Below are positions 22,296 through 31,519 of a stretch of DNA of 64,000 nt, piece after piece (within the stretch, counting starts at the first letter, position 1; the number at the start of each line of letters is the position of its first letter). The DNA is taken from assembly GCA_017610175.1 (NCBI GenBank), contig JAFCCO010000004.1, positions 1-64,000 on the forward strand, written 5' to 3'. The notes under the pieces are model-generated. The model searched no databases. It was not told where the DNA came from and saw only the letters and a list, made by a program, of their open reading frames with translations. Origin of the DNA: Candidatus Iainarchaeum sp. (lineage in GTDB: Archaea; Iainarchaeota; Iainarchaeia; Iainarchaeales; GCA-2688035). Made by a program: the position numbers and the translations under genes.

Positions 22296-24070
22296 TAGAC
22301 CACGAGGTTTCCCTTGCGCATTATCCAGATAATTTCTTTTTTGGGGGTTTCAACCCAGATGTCAACCTTCTGCCTTGGGCAGTTGAGGACAATGTCACTG
22401 TGGTATGTTGTTTCGCGGCTTGGCTCATAACCGGAACCAAGGGCGATGTGCATCATTTTTGCAATCTTCTCGGTTTCAATCAGGTAGCGTGAAAGCTTTG
22501 CCTTTGGGTTTGTGTTTATGGCAAACTCGCCGACCATATCAAAGTTCCTGCGGTAAGTGTTAATTATGCTTTTCGGGGTGCTCTTGCTTTTTGCAAGGAT
22601 GTTAATCATTTTCTTGGCCTCGCTTTTTCTTTTTTTAAGCGCGGCAAGAATTTTCTTCGGGCCTGAAACAACGCGGTACTTGCCATCCTTGATTTTTACA
22701 ACCAGGGGATTTTTGTTCCCAATCACATAACTTTGGTCAACGTTGATTACCACATCCCCAATGTATGTCCCGTTCAGCCCGTAAGGGGTCCAGAAAACCT
22801 CCCCGCCGGGAAAGTTTCCGTAGCGCCCGCTTTTCATCTTGAATATTCCGGCCGACTCGTGCGGAGTGCTTGGGTTTACCTCTATGTCCGAGCCAAGCAC
22901 AGGGCTTTTTTTCTCAAGAATTCTTGTAAGGTCAACTGTAAGTTCGGTTCTGCCCTGCTTTATTTCCTTTCCGCGAACAAACAGGGTCTTGCCTTTCTTT
23001 ACAATTGACGCAATCTTCTGGTCAATCTTTCTTAACTTGTAATAATCGATGTAGCATGTGCGAATAAAGCTTTCAAGCGGAAGCGTTCCGGTTATTGCAA
23101 ACCTTGTTTGCGGTTCCCTGTTATCTATTTTGGTTTGTTCATACCAAAACGGCTTGAGGAACATTGTCCCGGGACCCTGCCACCTGCTTTTCCTGTTGGG
23201 GGTGGGGTATCCTATGGTCATTCCAAAAAAGTGCTTGCCGCCATAGCCCCTGCCGCTTACGCCAAACGCCGCCTGGTTTGGCTTGAGCTTTTCAAAGCGC
23301 ATGAGTTTTGAAAGCTTTTTGAATTTTTTGAAAACAGGCTCGTTTATGTTCTTGTCATATTCGCAGCCAACAAGAGTTGATGAAAGGTCTGAAATGCGGT
23401 TCATTTTTTCAAGCTGTGACATTTTTGCAGTGCTTGAGCCAAGTGAAATCCTGGTGCATTTCTTTTTTGCGGCAATGGCCATTGCCCGGCCTATAACAAA
23501 ATTGTCGAGGTAGTCATCCAGGGGGAGAAGAAGGTCCTTTTTTGTGGGAATCAATTCAAAGGAAACCGAGAAGCGTTCGCGTTTCTTGAGGGCATAGCCC
23601 TGTTCAAGGATGCGTCTGCATGTGGCAAGGGTTTCTTTCCACTTTCTTTTCTTGAACCACTTGAGTTCAAAGCCAAGCTCCCGCTCATCAAAGAAAAAAT
23701 GCTTTCCTGAAGCCGTTATTAGGTGGTCGGGGGCCTTGAAAAGCTTTTCAAAGTACTTGCTTTTCGATTTTTTGTTAACTTCCTTAATGAATTCGTCCAA
23801 CGCCTTCTTCTTTTGCCCTTCATCCAAAAGATAGGTGAGCCAAGTGCGCTTTAGGGCCTCAAGGCTCTCGCTTTTCTTGTCTATTACAAACAGGTTCATT
23901 TCCGCGCCCAGCTCGTGGATTGCACGGCTTAGGGGCGCAACAGAGTAGAATGCCTTTTCATTTGAGATTGGAAACTCCACAAGGCAAAGCTGTCCCTTTT
24001 TCAGCCTGCCTTTAAGGCCGTGCTTGTATGCCGCAACAGCTTTTCCAAACGCTTTTTGCCTGTATTTCAC
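22295..24070 (-). CDS. Long M29-like aminopeptidase-related protein
   Basis: The 591-residue protein (GTG start) has M29 aminopeptidase features in its last ~220 residues: NFPGGEVFWTPYG, VGEFAINTNPKAK, IETEKIAKMMHIALGSGY, and TTYHSDIV, which match the metal-ligand and fold motifs of thermophilic aminopeptidases. M29 enzymes are ~370-415 residues, so the ~180-residue front with Lys-rich helices is extra, with a long insert in the middle. It is cotranscribed with the M24 enzyme, suggesting a peptide-turnover unit. Catalytic activity is not certain. Confidence 0.7.
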   Translation of the reverse strand: MKYRQKAFGKAVAAYKHGLKGRLKKGQLCLVEFPISNEKAFYSVAPLSRAIHELGAEMNLFVIDKKSESLEALKRTWLTYLLDEGQKKKALDEFIKEVNKKSKSKYFEKLFKAPDHLITASGKHFFFDERELGFELKWFKKRKWKETLATCRRILEQGYALKKRERFSVSFELIPTKKDLLLPLDDYLDNFVIGRAMAIAAKKKCTRISLGSSTAKMSQLEKMNRISDLSSTLVGCEYDKNINEPVFKKFKKLSKLMRFEKLKPNQAAFGVSGRGYGGKHFFGMTIGYPTPNRKSRWQGPGTMFLKPFWYEQTKIDNREPQTRFAITGTLPLESFIRTCYIDYYKLRKIDQKIASIVKKGKTLFVRGKEIKQGRTELTVDLTRILEKKSPVLGSDIEVNPSTPHESAGIFKMKSGRYGNFPGGEVFWTPYGLNGTYIGDVVINVDQSYVIGNKNPLVVKIKDGKYRVVSGPKKILAALKKRKSEAKKMINILAKSKSTPKSIINTYRRNFDMVGEFAINTNPKAKLSRYLIETEKIAKMMHIALGSGYEPSRETTYHSDIVLNCPRQKVDIWVETPKKEIIWIMRKGNLVV

Positions 24071-24081
24071 AGTAAAAACCC

Positions 24082-24246
24082 TTATTTTTTCTTCAACAGC
24101 GGAAGGCCTGTTATAGTGTTTTCAACAACAAGGTAACCCTCGGGAAGATCAATTCCTTCCTCCGGCTTCTTTGAAAAGAAAAACAGTTTTCCCCTTTGGT
24201 GCAGGTAATATGTTTTCCCTCTGCTGTTCTCGTGTTCGTATCCCAT
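24082..24246 (-). CDS. Small conserved-looking protein, 54 residues
   Basis: The ATG at 24246 has GGAGG eight bases upstream. The product (MGYEHENSRGKTYYLHQRG, later PEEGIDLPEGYLVVENTITG) is compact and aromatic-rich with a short beta-type pattern. It lies 11 bases before the M29-like gene on the same strand, so it leads that operon. Function unknown. Confidence 0.6.
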   Translation of the reverse strand: MGYEHENSRGKTYYLHQRGKLFFFSKKPEEGIDLPEGYLVVENTITGLPLLKKK

Positions 24247-24325
24247 AAAAAAAACCTCCGAAAAAACACTCAATATAATTAGCCTGTTTCAATTATTAAA
24301 CCTTTTCCCACTTCAAAACAATTGG

Positions 24326-25411
24326 ATGAAACGCACACTGGAAGCAAGGTTCAAAGATTTTTGCCTTGGTTTGAGCAAGAAGGATCGGGTCGCAGTACTG
24401 CACCATTCGGATCCGGACGGATTTTGTTCAGGGCTTATTGTGATGAAAGCCATTGAAAAGCTTTCGGGAAAAAAACCTGTTCACATCGCACATTATGAGT
24501 ATGCAAATGAAAAGCAGGCGCGTGAATTTGCGCGCGCAGTCAAAAAGAAAAAGCTCAACAAACTTGTTCTCGTGGATATTGCAATTGACGGAGACATTCA
24601 GCGCAAAAGAATCATCAAGCCTTTTGACCGTGCGCTGATTCTTGACCACCACAAAATTTATGAGGACTTAAACAGCGAAAAAGTTGTTTTTCTGAAGGCC
24701 GGGTGGTTTTCAAAAAAGGACCCTGCACAGTATGCATGCAGCAAATTCTGCTTTGACATGTTTGGAAAGGTAACAAATGTTAGCGCGTTCGACTGGGTGG
24801 CCTGTGTTGGAATTCTCGGGGACATGGGCTTTGAAAGCTGGAAAAGCTTTGTGAAGAAAACAATGGTGAAAAGAAAACTTAAGCTTGACCAGCTTAATTT
24901 CCTTCTCGAAATGATTGCGGCAACCGAGGTTATGGCCGGAAACAGGATGAACTCCCTGCTTAATGAATTCTACAAGGCAAAAAACCCAAAGTCACTGCTC
25001 AAAAGCAGCTTTGTAAAATATATCAAGGCAGTGAGGTGTGAAAGGGACCAGCTTGTTGCGGGCTTTGACAAAAGGGCAGAATACATCCCTGAAGTCGATT
25101 TGTTTGTTTACGAATTTGTGGTGAAAAGAGACGGAATCAAAAGCTATGTCGTGAACGAAATAAGCCAGATTCACCCGAACACAAATGTTGTTGTTATACA
25201 GGATTCAAAACGCGGGGACTTAAGAATAAGCGCAAGAAGGCAGGATTACAAGGTTAGGATGAATGAGCTAATGGAGAAGTCAATTCACGGAATTCCAAAA
25301 TCAAACGCAGGCGGGCACATTCCTGCGGCTGCCGCAAGAATTCCAAAAAAGTTTAGGGCAAAGTTTCGCGCAAATATGATTAAGGTTTTGAAGAAAATGA
25401 AAAAAAAGTAG
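24326..25411 (+). CDS. DHH/DHHA1 phosphoesterase
   Basis: The 361-residue protein carries the DHH motifs in order: HHSDPDGFCSG (26-36), VDIAIDGD, LDHHKI, and near the end GGHIPAAAARI of a DHHA1 domain. This is the RecJ-like group that in archaea includes nucleases linked to the replisome and cyclic-dinucleotide or nanoRNA phosphodiesterases. The exact substrate is not decidable. Its stop is two bases from the convergent polX stop. Confidence 0.85.
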   Translation: MKRTLEARFKDFCLGLSKKDRVAVLHHSDPDGFCSGLIVMKAIEKLSGKKPVHIAHYEYANEKQAREFARAVKKKKLNKLVLVDIAIDGDIQRKRIIKPFDRALILDHHKIYEDLNSEKVVFLKAGWFSKKDPAQYACSKFCFDMFGKVTNVSAFDWVACVGILGDMGFESWKSFVKKTMVKRKLKLDQLNFLLEMIAATEVMAGNRMNSLLNEFYKAKNPKSLLKSSFVKYIKAVRCERDQLVAGFDKRAEYIPEVDLFVYEFVVKRDGIKSYVVNEISQIHPNTNVVVIQDSKRGDLRISARRQDYKVRMNELMEKSIHGIPKSNAGGHIPAAAARIPKKFRAKFRANMIKVLKKMKKK

Positions 25412-25413
25412 TT

Positions 25414-26367
25414 TTAGCCCCTTACTTCCCTTTTTTGCGGCTCAACAAATTTCATTCCAAGCGCCTTGAAAACCTCTTCCTCGGTTTTGCCTGCAACAAC
25501 TTCCTCGCCCCTAAACAGGCCGTACTCATTTAGCTTAAGCCCTTTTTTGATTGCAATTCTTCTTATGGATATGTTAAACTGCTTGCTGCCGGTAAAATAA
25601 AGAAGGGCCGCTCCCCACTGCTCGGGCTTTACCGCACGAAGGTCAACCTGAATCCCTTCGCCTGTCCTAATGCTTGACTTTGTGGACCCCTTCATTATAA
25701 CCTCTGAAACAGGCTTTAGTGAAGTGAAAAGGTCCATCACTTTCTTCGGCTTGGTTGTTGAAACAAGAACATCCACGTCCCCGATTGTTGGTTTCATTCT
25801 GCGAACCGAACCCGCAATCTCAATTCGTTTTACGGCCCTGCTTTTTTGCATCGCCGACTTGAATGTTTTGGCCGTTGCAATCGCTTCGGCAAGGGGAATT
25901 CTCCCGCCTGACTCCGCAATCGCGATGTTTTTCAAAATCTGTGCCTCACTTTTCTCACCAAAGCCCTCAAGCCCGCTTATCTTGTGCTGCTCTGCCGCTT
26001 TCTTCAAAGACTCAATGTCTTTGACCCCAAGCTTTTCAAAGAGAATCTTTATTTTTCTTGGGCCAAGCCCTGGAACGCGATTGAGTGAAGCAATGTCAAC
26101 CCCTGATTTTTTGCGAAGCTTGGCAAGGCTCTCCACCGCCCCTGTTTCAATGAACTCAATTATTTTTTGGGCGAGCGCCTTTCCAACCCCTGGAATTGCT
26201 TCAAGCGCCTTTTCTCCACCGCGCTTGTAAATTAGTTCAACCGGCTCGGGAATGTTTTGCAGGTTAATTGCCGCAGTGCGGTAAGCTCGCGGTTTCCACG
26301 CAACATTCTGCATTTCAAGAATGTCGGCTATTTCAAAAAATATTTTTGCTAAAGCCTCATTTAGCAT
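25414..26367 (-). CDS. polX: Family X DNA polymerase lacking a PHP domain
   Basis: The 317-residue protein has an N-terminal 8-kDa-like helical domain, two helix-hairpin-helix motifs (IPGVGKALAQKI, VPGLGPRKIK), and the palm motif GSVRRMKPTIGDVDVLV with catalytic aspartates; VDLRAV gives the third. Most prokaryotic PolX proteins are ~570 residues with a PHP nuclease; this one ends right after the polymerase part (FVEPQKREVRG), so it lacks that proofreading or AP-lyase unit. Probably a gap-filling repair polymerase. Confidence 0.88.
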   Translation of the reverse strand: MLNEALAKIFFEIADILEMQNVAWKPRAYRTAAINLQNIPEPVELIYKRGGEKALEAIPGVGKALAQKIIEFIETGAVESLAKLRKKSGVDIASLNRVPGLGPRKIKILFEKLGVKDIESLKKAAEQHKISGLEGFGEKSEAQILKNIAIAESGGRIPLAEAIATAKTFKSAMQKSRAVKRIEIAGSVRRMKPTIGDVDVLVSTTKPKKVMDLFTSLKPVSEVIMKGSTKSSIRTGEGIQVDLRAVKPEQWGAALLYFTGSKQFNISIRRIAIKKGLKLNEYGLFRGEEVVAGKTEEEVFKALGMKFVEPQKREVRG

Positions 26368-26407
26368 AATGCAAAACCAAGGGGTTTTTTTGTATTAAAT
26401 TATTGCC

Positions 26408-26677
26408 TTAATCAAATGCCTTCCTTTTTTCGAAGGTTTCCGCACACTTCAGGCTGCAGAAGCTGACCATTTTCCCGTTAATTTCCCTTTCAACTATGTG
26501 GGCAAGGTCTATTTGCTTTTTGCAGGCATTGCACTCAACCCACTTTGTGTCCTCATACCCTTCCATAAAACCCGCTTCCGCAGGGGTTATTTCACTGTCG
26601 TCAAGCTGGTCCTCTCGCTCTTCCTTGTTGTAAATGTTTTCGTCCGGGGCTTCCTCTTCCCTTTTTTTATCAGTCAT
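26408..26677 (-). CDS. Acidic protein with TRASH-like zinc finger
   Basis: The 89-residue protein has an acidic first half (KKREEEAPDENIYNKEERED) and a metal-binding second half: C-x2-C (VECNACKK) then C-x3-C (SFCSLKCAETF) about 25 residues later, the TRASH-like arrangement. It could bind zinc or sense metal. GAGGAGG is the ribosome site. Partner unknown. Confidence 0.65.
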   Translation of the reverse strand: MTDKKREEEAPDENIYNKEEREDQLDDSEITPAEAGFMEGYEDTKWVECNACKKQIDLAHIVEREINGKMVSFCSLKCAETFEKRKAFD

Positions 26678-26747
26678 TTCAATTCCTCCTCAAAATATGA
26701 TTAGGTACAAATAGTTAATAAAAAGGGTTTGTGGTTTAATAAAGCTT

Positions 26748-27326
26748 ATGGATGTATTTGAGGCAATTTCCGGAAGAAGAACTGTCAGAATATTTCTTGA
26801 AAAAGCAGTGGGGTTTGAACTGCTTGAAAAGTGCGTTGACGCCGCACGCATTGCCCCCTCGGCAAAAAACAAGCAGGAACTTGATTTCATCGCAGTAAAT
26901 AATCCCGAAACTGTTGAAAAGATAAATGCCGCCGCATTCTTCGGCGGAGTGGTTTATGAAAAGGGACGCGTTAAGGGAGAGGAACCGAAAGCGTTTATTG
27001 TAATCGTTTCAAACAAGGAAAGGGCAAGCGAAGACTACACACTTACAAACGCGGGAATTGCCGCAAACACAATTGCACTTGAGGCATTTGAATTGGGCCT
27101 TGGAACATGCATAATGGGTGCGATTGAAAGGGACAAAATAAGGGAAATCCTTTCAGTGCCAAACGGGTTTGATATACCGCTTGCAATTGCAATTGGCTAC
27201 CCAAAAGAAAAGCCTGTTATGGAAGAAGCCAAGGAAGGCAATCTAAGGTACTGGATTGATGAAAACAGCGAGATTCACATTCCAAAAAGAGCATTGAAAG
27301 AAGTGCTGCACAAGGACAGGTTTTGA
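26748..27326 (+). CDS. Nitroreductase-family flavoprotein
   Basis: The 192-residue protein opens with MDVFEAISGRRTVRIF, the FMN-phosphate-binding start of the family. APSAKNKQELDFIAV, GIAANTIALEAFELGLGTCIMG and IAIGYP are also typical. Such enzymes use FMN and NAD(P)H to reduce varied compounds. A TATA-like TTTAATAAAG precedes the ATG closely, so the message is leaderless. Confidence 0.85.
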   Translation: MDVFEAISGRRTVRIFLEKAVGFELLEKCVDAARIAPSAKNKQELDFIAVNNPETVEKINAAAFFGGVVYEKGRVKGEEPKAFIVIVSNKERASEDYTLTNAGIAANTIALEAFELGLGTCIMGAIERDKIREILSVPNGFDIPLAIAIGYPKEKPVMEEAKEGNLRYWIDENSEIHIPKRALKEVLHKDRF

Positions 27327-27331
27327 TCAAA

Positions 27332-27748
27332 ATGAAATTCAACAAGCTAATTCCCGAATTAAGCGTTTCAGACATTGAGAAAAGCCTCTGGTTTTACGCA
27401 GATGTTCTTGGCTTCAAAATAGAGTACAGGAGAAAGGAAGCGGGATTTGCTTTCATTTCATACAAAGGAAGCCAGCTGATGATTGAGCAGGTGAACGGGA
27501 AATGGGAAACCGGTCCCTTGGAAAAACCGTTCGGGCGGGGAATAAATTTCCAGATTGAAACAGATGAAATTGATTTGCTTGTTAATGGACTTAAGAGCCA
27601 CGAGCTTGAGATTAAAATGATGCCAAAAGAGAATTGGTACCGAAAGGGAAACGAACTTGTTGGAAACCGCGAGTTTCTTGTAATGGATCCCGACGGCTAT
27701 CTTTTAAGATTTGCTGAGGATCTTGGATACAAGCCAGTGCAGAAATGA
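27332..27748 (+). CDS. Glyoxalase/bleomycin-resistance fold protein
   Basis: The 138-residue protein has the VOC pattern: ELSVSDIEKSLWFYADVLGFKIEYR, and the closing REFLVMDPDGYLLRFAEDLG with the metal-ligand Glu normally placed near VMDPDG. The family includes glyoxalase I, dioxygenases and drug-binding proteins. An upstream TTG at 27323 overlaps the nitroreductase stop; the ATG is preferred. Confidence 0.8.
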   Translation: MKFNKLIPELSVSDIEKSLWFYADVLGFKIEYRRKEAGFAFISYKGSQLMIEQVNGKWETGPLEKPFGRGINFQIETDEIDLLVNGLKSHELEIKMMPKENWYRKGNELVGNREFLVMDPDGYLLRFAEDLGYKPVQK

Positions 27749-27753
27749 CCAAT

Positions 27754-28677
27754 TCAGTAAAGCACGTCGAAAGCTTTTTTGCCCTCAATTGAAAGAAGGA
27801 AGTCATACCGGTCGTTAACGTACTTCTGGATTTTTTCAACTTCCTCTTCGTTCACGTGCCTGAATCTTCCCTGAAGCTCAAGATATTCCTTTACAGGCTT
27901 TGGCTTTTCCACTTTCTGGTTGAATTGGAGAACGCCGTTATCTATTTCGTAAAGCGGGAAAACCCTTGTCTGGATTGCAAGCCTGCTTAATTCCATTGTG
28001 TCAGCGCTCTTGCAGTGCCAGCCAACAGGGCAGACACAGTAGGCATGCAGGAAAGTTGTGTGGTTTCGGGAAAGTGCCGTCTCAACCTTTTTTTTCATGT
28101 CAAATAAGTTTGCAGGTGACATTGAAGCCACATAATTAAGCCCGTGTGCGGCAACAATGAATGCGAGTGGCTTTTTTGGCTCCTGCTTTCCGTGAATTTT
28201 CTTTCCATCGGGGCTTGTTGTTGTTGAAGCGTACGGGAAAGTTGCCCCGCTTCTCTGCACCCCTGTGTTCATATAAGCCTCGTTGTCTGTTGCAATGTAG
28301 GTAAACTTGTGCCCGCGTTCCATTGCCCCGCTCAATGCGCCAAATCCAATGTCAAACGAGGCGCCGTCTCCGCCCATTGCAATGATGTTTACGCCCTCTC
28401 TTTTGCCCTGTGCAATCAATCCACGGTCAATGCCTGAGGCAATTGCCGCTGCATTTTCAAAAGCACCGTGAACCCACGGAACTTTCCAAGCGGTTTGAGG
28501 GTAGGGTGTTGAAACAACTTCCATGCAGCCAGTTGCCTGTGCAACTATTGTGTTGGAGCCCGCTGCCTTCATTATGTGCCTTAGCACAAGCGCCTCTCCG
28601 CATCCCGCACATGCCCTGTGCCCGGAAGCAAAGTACTCGTCGTAACTAATTCCCTTAACGTCCTTCACATTAACCAC
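27754..28677 (-). CDS. porB: Pyruvate:ferredoxin oxidoreductase beta subunit
   Basis: The 307-residue protein carries the thiamine-diphosphate site: GHRACAGCGEALVLRH, MGGDGASFDIGFGALSGAMERG, TDNEAYMNTGVQRSGATP-like stretch and VCPVGWHCKS. Cysteines C-x2-C near the start and C in VCPVGW bind the proximal 4Fe-4S cluster. The last of four por genes; its GTG start overlaps porA by 13 bases. Confidence 0.93.
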   Translation of the reverse strand: MVNVKDVKGISYDEYFASGHRACAGCGEALVLRHIMKAAGSNTIVAQATGCMEVVSTPYPQTAWKVPWVHGAFENAAAIASGIDRGLIAQGKREGVNIIAMGGDGASFDIGFGALSGAMERGHKFTYIATDNEAYMNTGVQRSGATFPYASTTTSPDGKKIHGKQEPKKPLAFIVAAHGLNYVASMSPANLFDMKKKVETALSRNHTTFLHAYCVCPVGWHCKSADTMELSRLAIQTRVFPLYEIDNGVLQFNQKVEKPKPVKEYLELQGRFRHVNEEEVEKIQKYVNDRYDFLLSIEGKKAFDVLY

Positions 28678-29801
28678 TCTCTCTTCTGCTTTCCTGTTTC
28701 AAGGTCCAGATAAACGCTTTCCATGTGGTCCAAGGTAACATCGCGCCCTCCAAGCCCTGCAATGTACCCGAACACGTCAAGACCTGGGGCGATTGCGTTA
28801 ATTTCCGTGAAAAGTGGCCCGTCTGAACCGAGGGAGATGTGCCTGTCAAGAACAGCAAGCCTTGTAAGCTTCTTAAATGCTTTTTTAAGTGCCTCAACAG
28901 GGAATGGCCTGTAAGACCTAAGCCTTATCACCCCAACCTTCTTCCCTTTCGCCCTAAGTTCCTCTGCTTTTGCCTTTGCCGTTCCGCAGATTGTTCCCAT
29001 TGCAAGAATGGCGTATTCGGCGTCATCCATTTTGTAAAGTTCAATTAGCCCGTCGCCGTAGCCTCTGCCAAAAAGCTTTTTGTAGTCAAGATTTGCCTTC
29101 TTGATTACATCAATTGCGTTAATCATTGCGTCCTGCTGCTGTTTCTTGAAGTTCATGAAAGAGTCAGGCAGTCCGATTGGCCCGAATGTTTTCGGGTTTT
29201 TCACATCAAGAATGTCTTCCCTCTTAAACGGGGGCAGGAATGAATCAACCTGCTTTTGTTCAGGGATATCGACATTTTCAAACACATGGGTTAATGAAAA
29301 CCCGTCGAGGCACATCATCACAGGCATTTGGACATTTTTGTCCTCCGCAATCTTGTAGCACTGGATTATTGTGTCAATACATTCCTGGCTTGATTCAACG
29401 TAAAACTGTACCCATCCCTGGTCACGGGCTGAGACCGCATCGCTGTGGTCGTTCCAAATGTTAATTGGCCCAGCAACCGCCCTGTTTGCAACAGCCATAA
29501 CTGCAGGAAGCCTCATTCCACTCAAGATTGGCAAAATTTCGTACATCAATTCAAAGCCGTTGCTGCTTGTCGCGGTAAAGCTTCTTGCACCGGTAAGAAT
29601 TGATCCAATAAGTGCGGATGCAGCTGAGTGCTCTGACTCAACGTGAATCATTTCGGCATCCATTTCCCCGTCAAAAATGTAGTCTGAAATCCTTTCAGGA
29701 ATGTGTGTGGAAGGGGTTATGGGATACATTGGGCATACCTTTACCCTTGAAAGCTTTGCACCGAGCGCAACAGCCTCGCTTGCCTCAATAACAGTCTTCA
29801 T
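28665..29801 (-). CDS. porA: Pyruvate:ferredoxin oxidoreductase alpha subunit
   Basis: The 378-residue subunit has the pyrimidine-binding domain (CPMYPITPSTHIPERISDYI, MIHVESEHSAASALIGSILTGARSFTATSS) and the transketolase-like C-domain (GVIRLRSYRPFPVEAL, LDRHISLGSDGPLFTEINA). With B, C and D subunits it cleaves pyruvate with CoA to acetyl-CoA, CO2 and reduced ferredoxin. It overlaps porD by four bases. Other 2-oxoacids are possible substrates, but the layout fits Por. Confidence 0.93.
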   Translation of the reverse strand: MKTVIEASEAVALGAKLSRVKVCPMYPITPSTHIPERISDYIFDGEMDAEMIHVESEHSAASALIGSILTGARSFTATSSNGFELMYEILPILSGMRLPAVMAVANRAVAGPINIWNDHSDAVSARDQGWVQFYVESSQECIDTIIQCYKIAEDKNVQMPVMMCLDGFSLTHVFENVDIPEQKQVDSFLPPFKREDILDVKNPKTFGPIGLPDSFMNFKKQQQDAMINAIDVIKKANLDYKKLFGRGYGDGLIELYKMDDAEYAILAMGTICGTAKAKAEELRAKGKKVGVIRLRSYRPFPVEALKKAFKKLTRLAVLDRHISLGSDGPLFTEINAIAPGLDVFGYIAGLGGRDVTLDHMESVYLDLETGKQKREWLM

Positions 29802-30112
29802 TTCTGCTCCAACTCCTTGCTTATTGCCTTAACCGGGCATTCCCTGAAGCAAATCAGGCATCCCTTGCAGTAGTCATAGTTTATGCGATACTTCCCGTCC
29901 TTGTCAATATAAATTGCCGCATCAGGGCAGACTCTCCAGCAGGTACCGCACTTGATGCAGGTTTTTTGGTCAATTACCGGGCGAAATGTTCTCCAGCTTC
30001 CGGTGTGGTACTTCTTGGTGTTTCCGGGAGTCCTGATTACTGCACCGGTATTAAGCGGAATTGACTCCTTGGCCACATCCCCAACTGTTTCCTTTCTGGT
30101 CACCCTTGGCAC
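29798..30112 (-). CDS. porD: Pyruvate:ferredoxin oxidoreductase delta (ferredoxin) subunit
   Basis: The 104-residue subunit has two 4Fe-4S motifs, CIKCGTCWRVCP and CKGCLICFRECP, after a ~45-residue lead that docks to the complex. The start is GTG, directly next to the porC stop. It carries electrons out to free ferredoxin. Confidence 0.92.
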   Translation of the reverse strand: MPRVTRKETVGDVAKESIPLNTGAVIRTPGNTKKYHTGSWRTFRPVIDQKTCIKCGTCWRVCPDAAIYIDKDGKYRINYDYCKGCLICFRECPVKAISKELEQK

Positions 30113-30667
30113 CTACTTCATCCCCTTTGCTTTTTCGTAGAGAACACGGCAGGCTTCCTTGTTGAGGCCTGCAATCTTTCCCTTTTCCGCAAAGCGTTCA
30201 TCAATTGCCTTGTTAAGTGCTTCAATTGAAACCTCGCCGGTCATTGCGGCAAATGCCCCCAAAGCCGCTATGTTTACAAACGGCTTGCCTATTACCTCAA
30301 GCGCAACCTTTGTTATGTCAATTGATTTTGCATCAAAACCTTTGAGCCCAAGCTCAGAGGGTGTTTTGTTGCTGTTAACAATTATTAAAGCATCCTTCTT
30401 CAGTCCCTTTGTGACATCAACGTTTGCCATAAGGGAGGGGTCGAGAACAATAACGTAAGCAGGACTGTAAACGTGTGACCTGACATTAATGTGCTTGTCG
30501 TCAATTCGTGTGTAGCTTTCAACAGGAGCCCCTGTCCGTTCAACACCAAAATTTGGAAAGGCCTGGGTGAATTTCCCGTCGTGGAAAGCGGCAATTGCCA
30601 AAACCTGGCTGCTGGTTACAGCCCCCTGTCCACCTCGCCCGTGAAAGCGAACTTCTTTCAGAACCAT
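30113..30667 (-). CDS. porC: Pyruvate:ferredoxin oxidoreductase gamma subunit
   Basis: The 184-residue subunit opens VRFHGRGGQGAVTSSQVLA, the family signature, and contains FPNFGVERTGAPVESYTRID. First gene of the por operon (C-D-A-B order, as in many archaea). ATG at 30667, just after an AT-rich promoter region. Confidence 0.92.
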   Translation of the reverse strand: MVLKEVRFHGRGGQGAVTSSQVLAIAAFHDGKFTQAFPNFGVERTGAPVESYTRIDDKHINVRSHVYSPAYVIVLDPSLMANVDVTKGLKKDALIIVNSNKTPSELGLKGFDAKSIDITKVALEVIGKPFVNIAALGAFAAMTGEVSIEALNKAIDERFAEKGKIAGLNKEACRVLYEKAKGMK

Positions 30668-30722
30668 ACACTCTAAAATAAGAGAAAAATATTATAAAGG
30701 CAAGCCACCTACATTTTTAACC

Positions 30723-30995
30723 ATGCCAAGATGCAGAATTATTGTTAAAGGGCGAGTACAAGGGGTTGGATTCAGGTTCTTTGTCTCAAGAACAGCCAAC
30801 GGCATGGGATTGAAGGGATTTGTAAGAAACCTGCCAAACGGATGCGTTGAGGCTATTGCAGAGGGAAGCAAGGAATTGCTTGAAAGATTTGTAAAACTGC
30901 TTGCAGACGGCCCGATTACTTCCTCCGTTGAAGACCTCGAAATTAAGTGGGAAGAGGAAAAAGGCGAATTTCAGGGATTTGGAATAAACTATTAA
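30723..30995 (+). CDS. acyP: Acylphosphatase
   Basis: The 90-residue protein has the full acylphosphatase signature: KGRVQGVGFRFFVSRTA with the catalytic Arg, then GFVRNLPNGCVEAIAEG with the catalytic Asn. It hydrolyses acyl phosphates such as acetyl phosphate. Its location beside por genes, which yield acetyl-CoA, may be meaningful. Confidence 0.9.
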   Translation: MPRCRIIVKGRVQGVGFRFFVSRTANGMGLKGFVRNLPNGCVEAIAEGSKELLERFVKLLADGPITSSVEDLEIKWEEEKGEFQGFGINY

Positions 30996-31480
30996 ACCGC
31001 CTTTACAACAAAAGTGAGCTGGTCCTCATACTTCTTCTCACCCTGAACAAAGAGCGAAAGCTTTACTTTGTATGAACCGCTGTTTATTTCCTTGCCCGGG
31101 TTTGGCCTTATAACAAACGGGTCAAGGGTCCGTTCCGTTCCTGAAGCCATTGAATCAATTCTTCTCGATGCAGGCGAAATAATAAGGTTGCCGCTTCCAA
31201 TCTCCTCAACACGCACAACCAAGGACGACTCAGTCTGCACGGACGTATTGAAAACGTTTACATTAAGCATTGAGCTGGCCGCAGCGTGCTCGGAAAGGTC
31301 AAGTGGGTTGGGGGAAAGTGAAAAGGACAACGGTTTTGGCTTGAGTGCCTCATTAAGCGAAACAAGCAGTGCAACCGCAACAATAATTGCCAAAATTGCC
31401 AGAACAGGATACTTCAGCTGCCTGAGCGAAATGTTTATCGACGGCAGTGAAAAACTGTTGTCGTCGTCGTATATTCCCAT
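30992..31480 (-). CDS. Single-anchor surface-domain protein, unknown
   Basis: The 162-residue protein has one membrane segment near residues 25-42 and an outside beta-rich domain of ~115 residues (FSLSPNPLDLSEHAAASSMLNVNVFN), similar in style to NEW3/CARDB-like surface modules. Its stop overlaps the acylphosphatase stop by four bases. Function unknown. Confidence 0.6.
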   Translation of the reverse strand: MGIYDDDNSFSLPSINISLRQLKYPVLAILAIIVAVALLVSLNEALKPKPLSFSLSPNPLDLSEHAAASSMLNVNVFNTSVQTESSLVVRVEEIGSGNLIISPASRRIDSMASGTERTLDPFVIRPNPGKEINSGSYKVKLSLFVQGEKKYEDQLTFVVKAV

Positions 31481-31519
31481 AGCTTAAAATAAGTGCCTTT
31501 TGCTTAATAAAAGGTTTCA

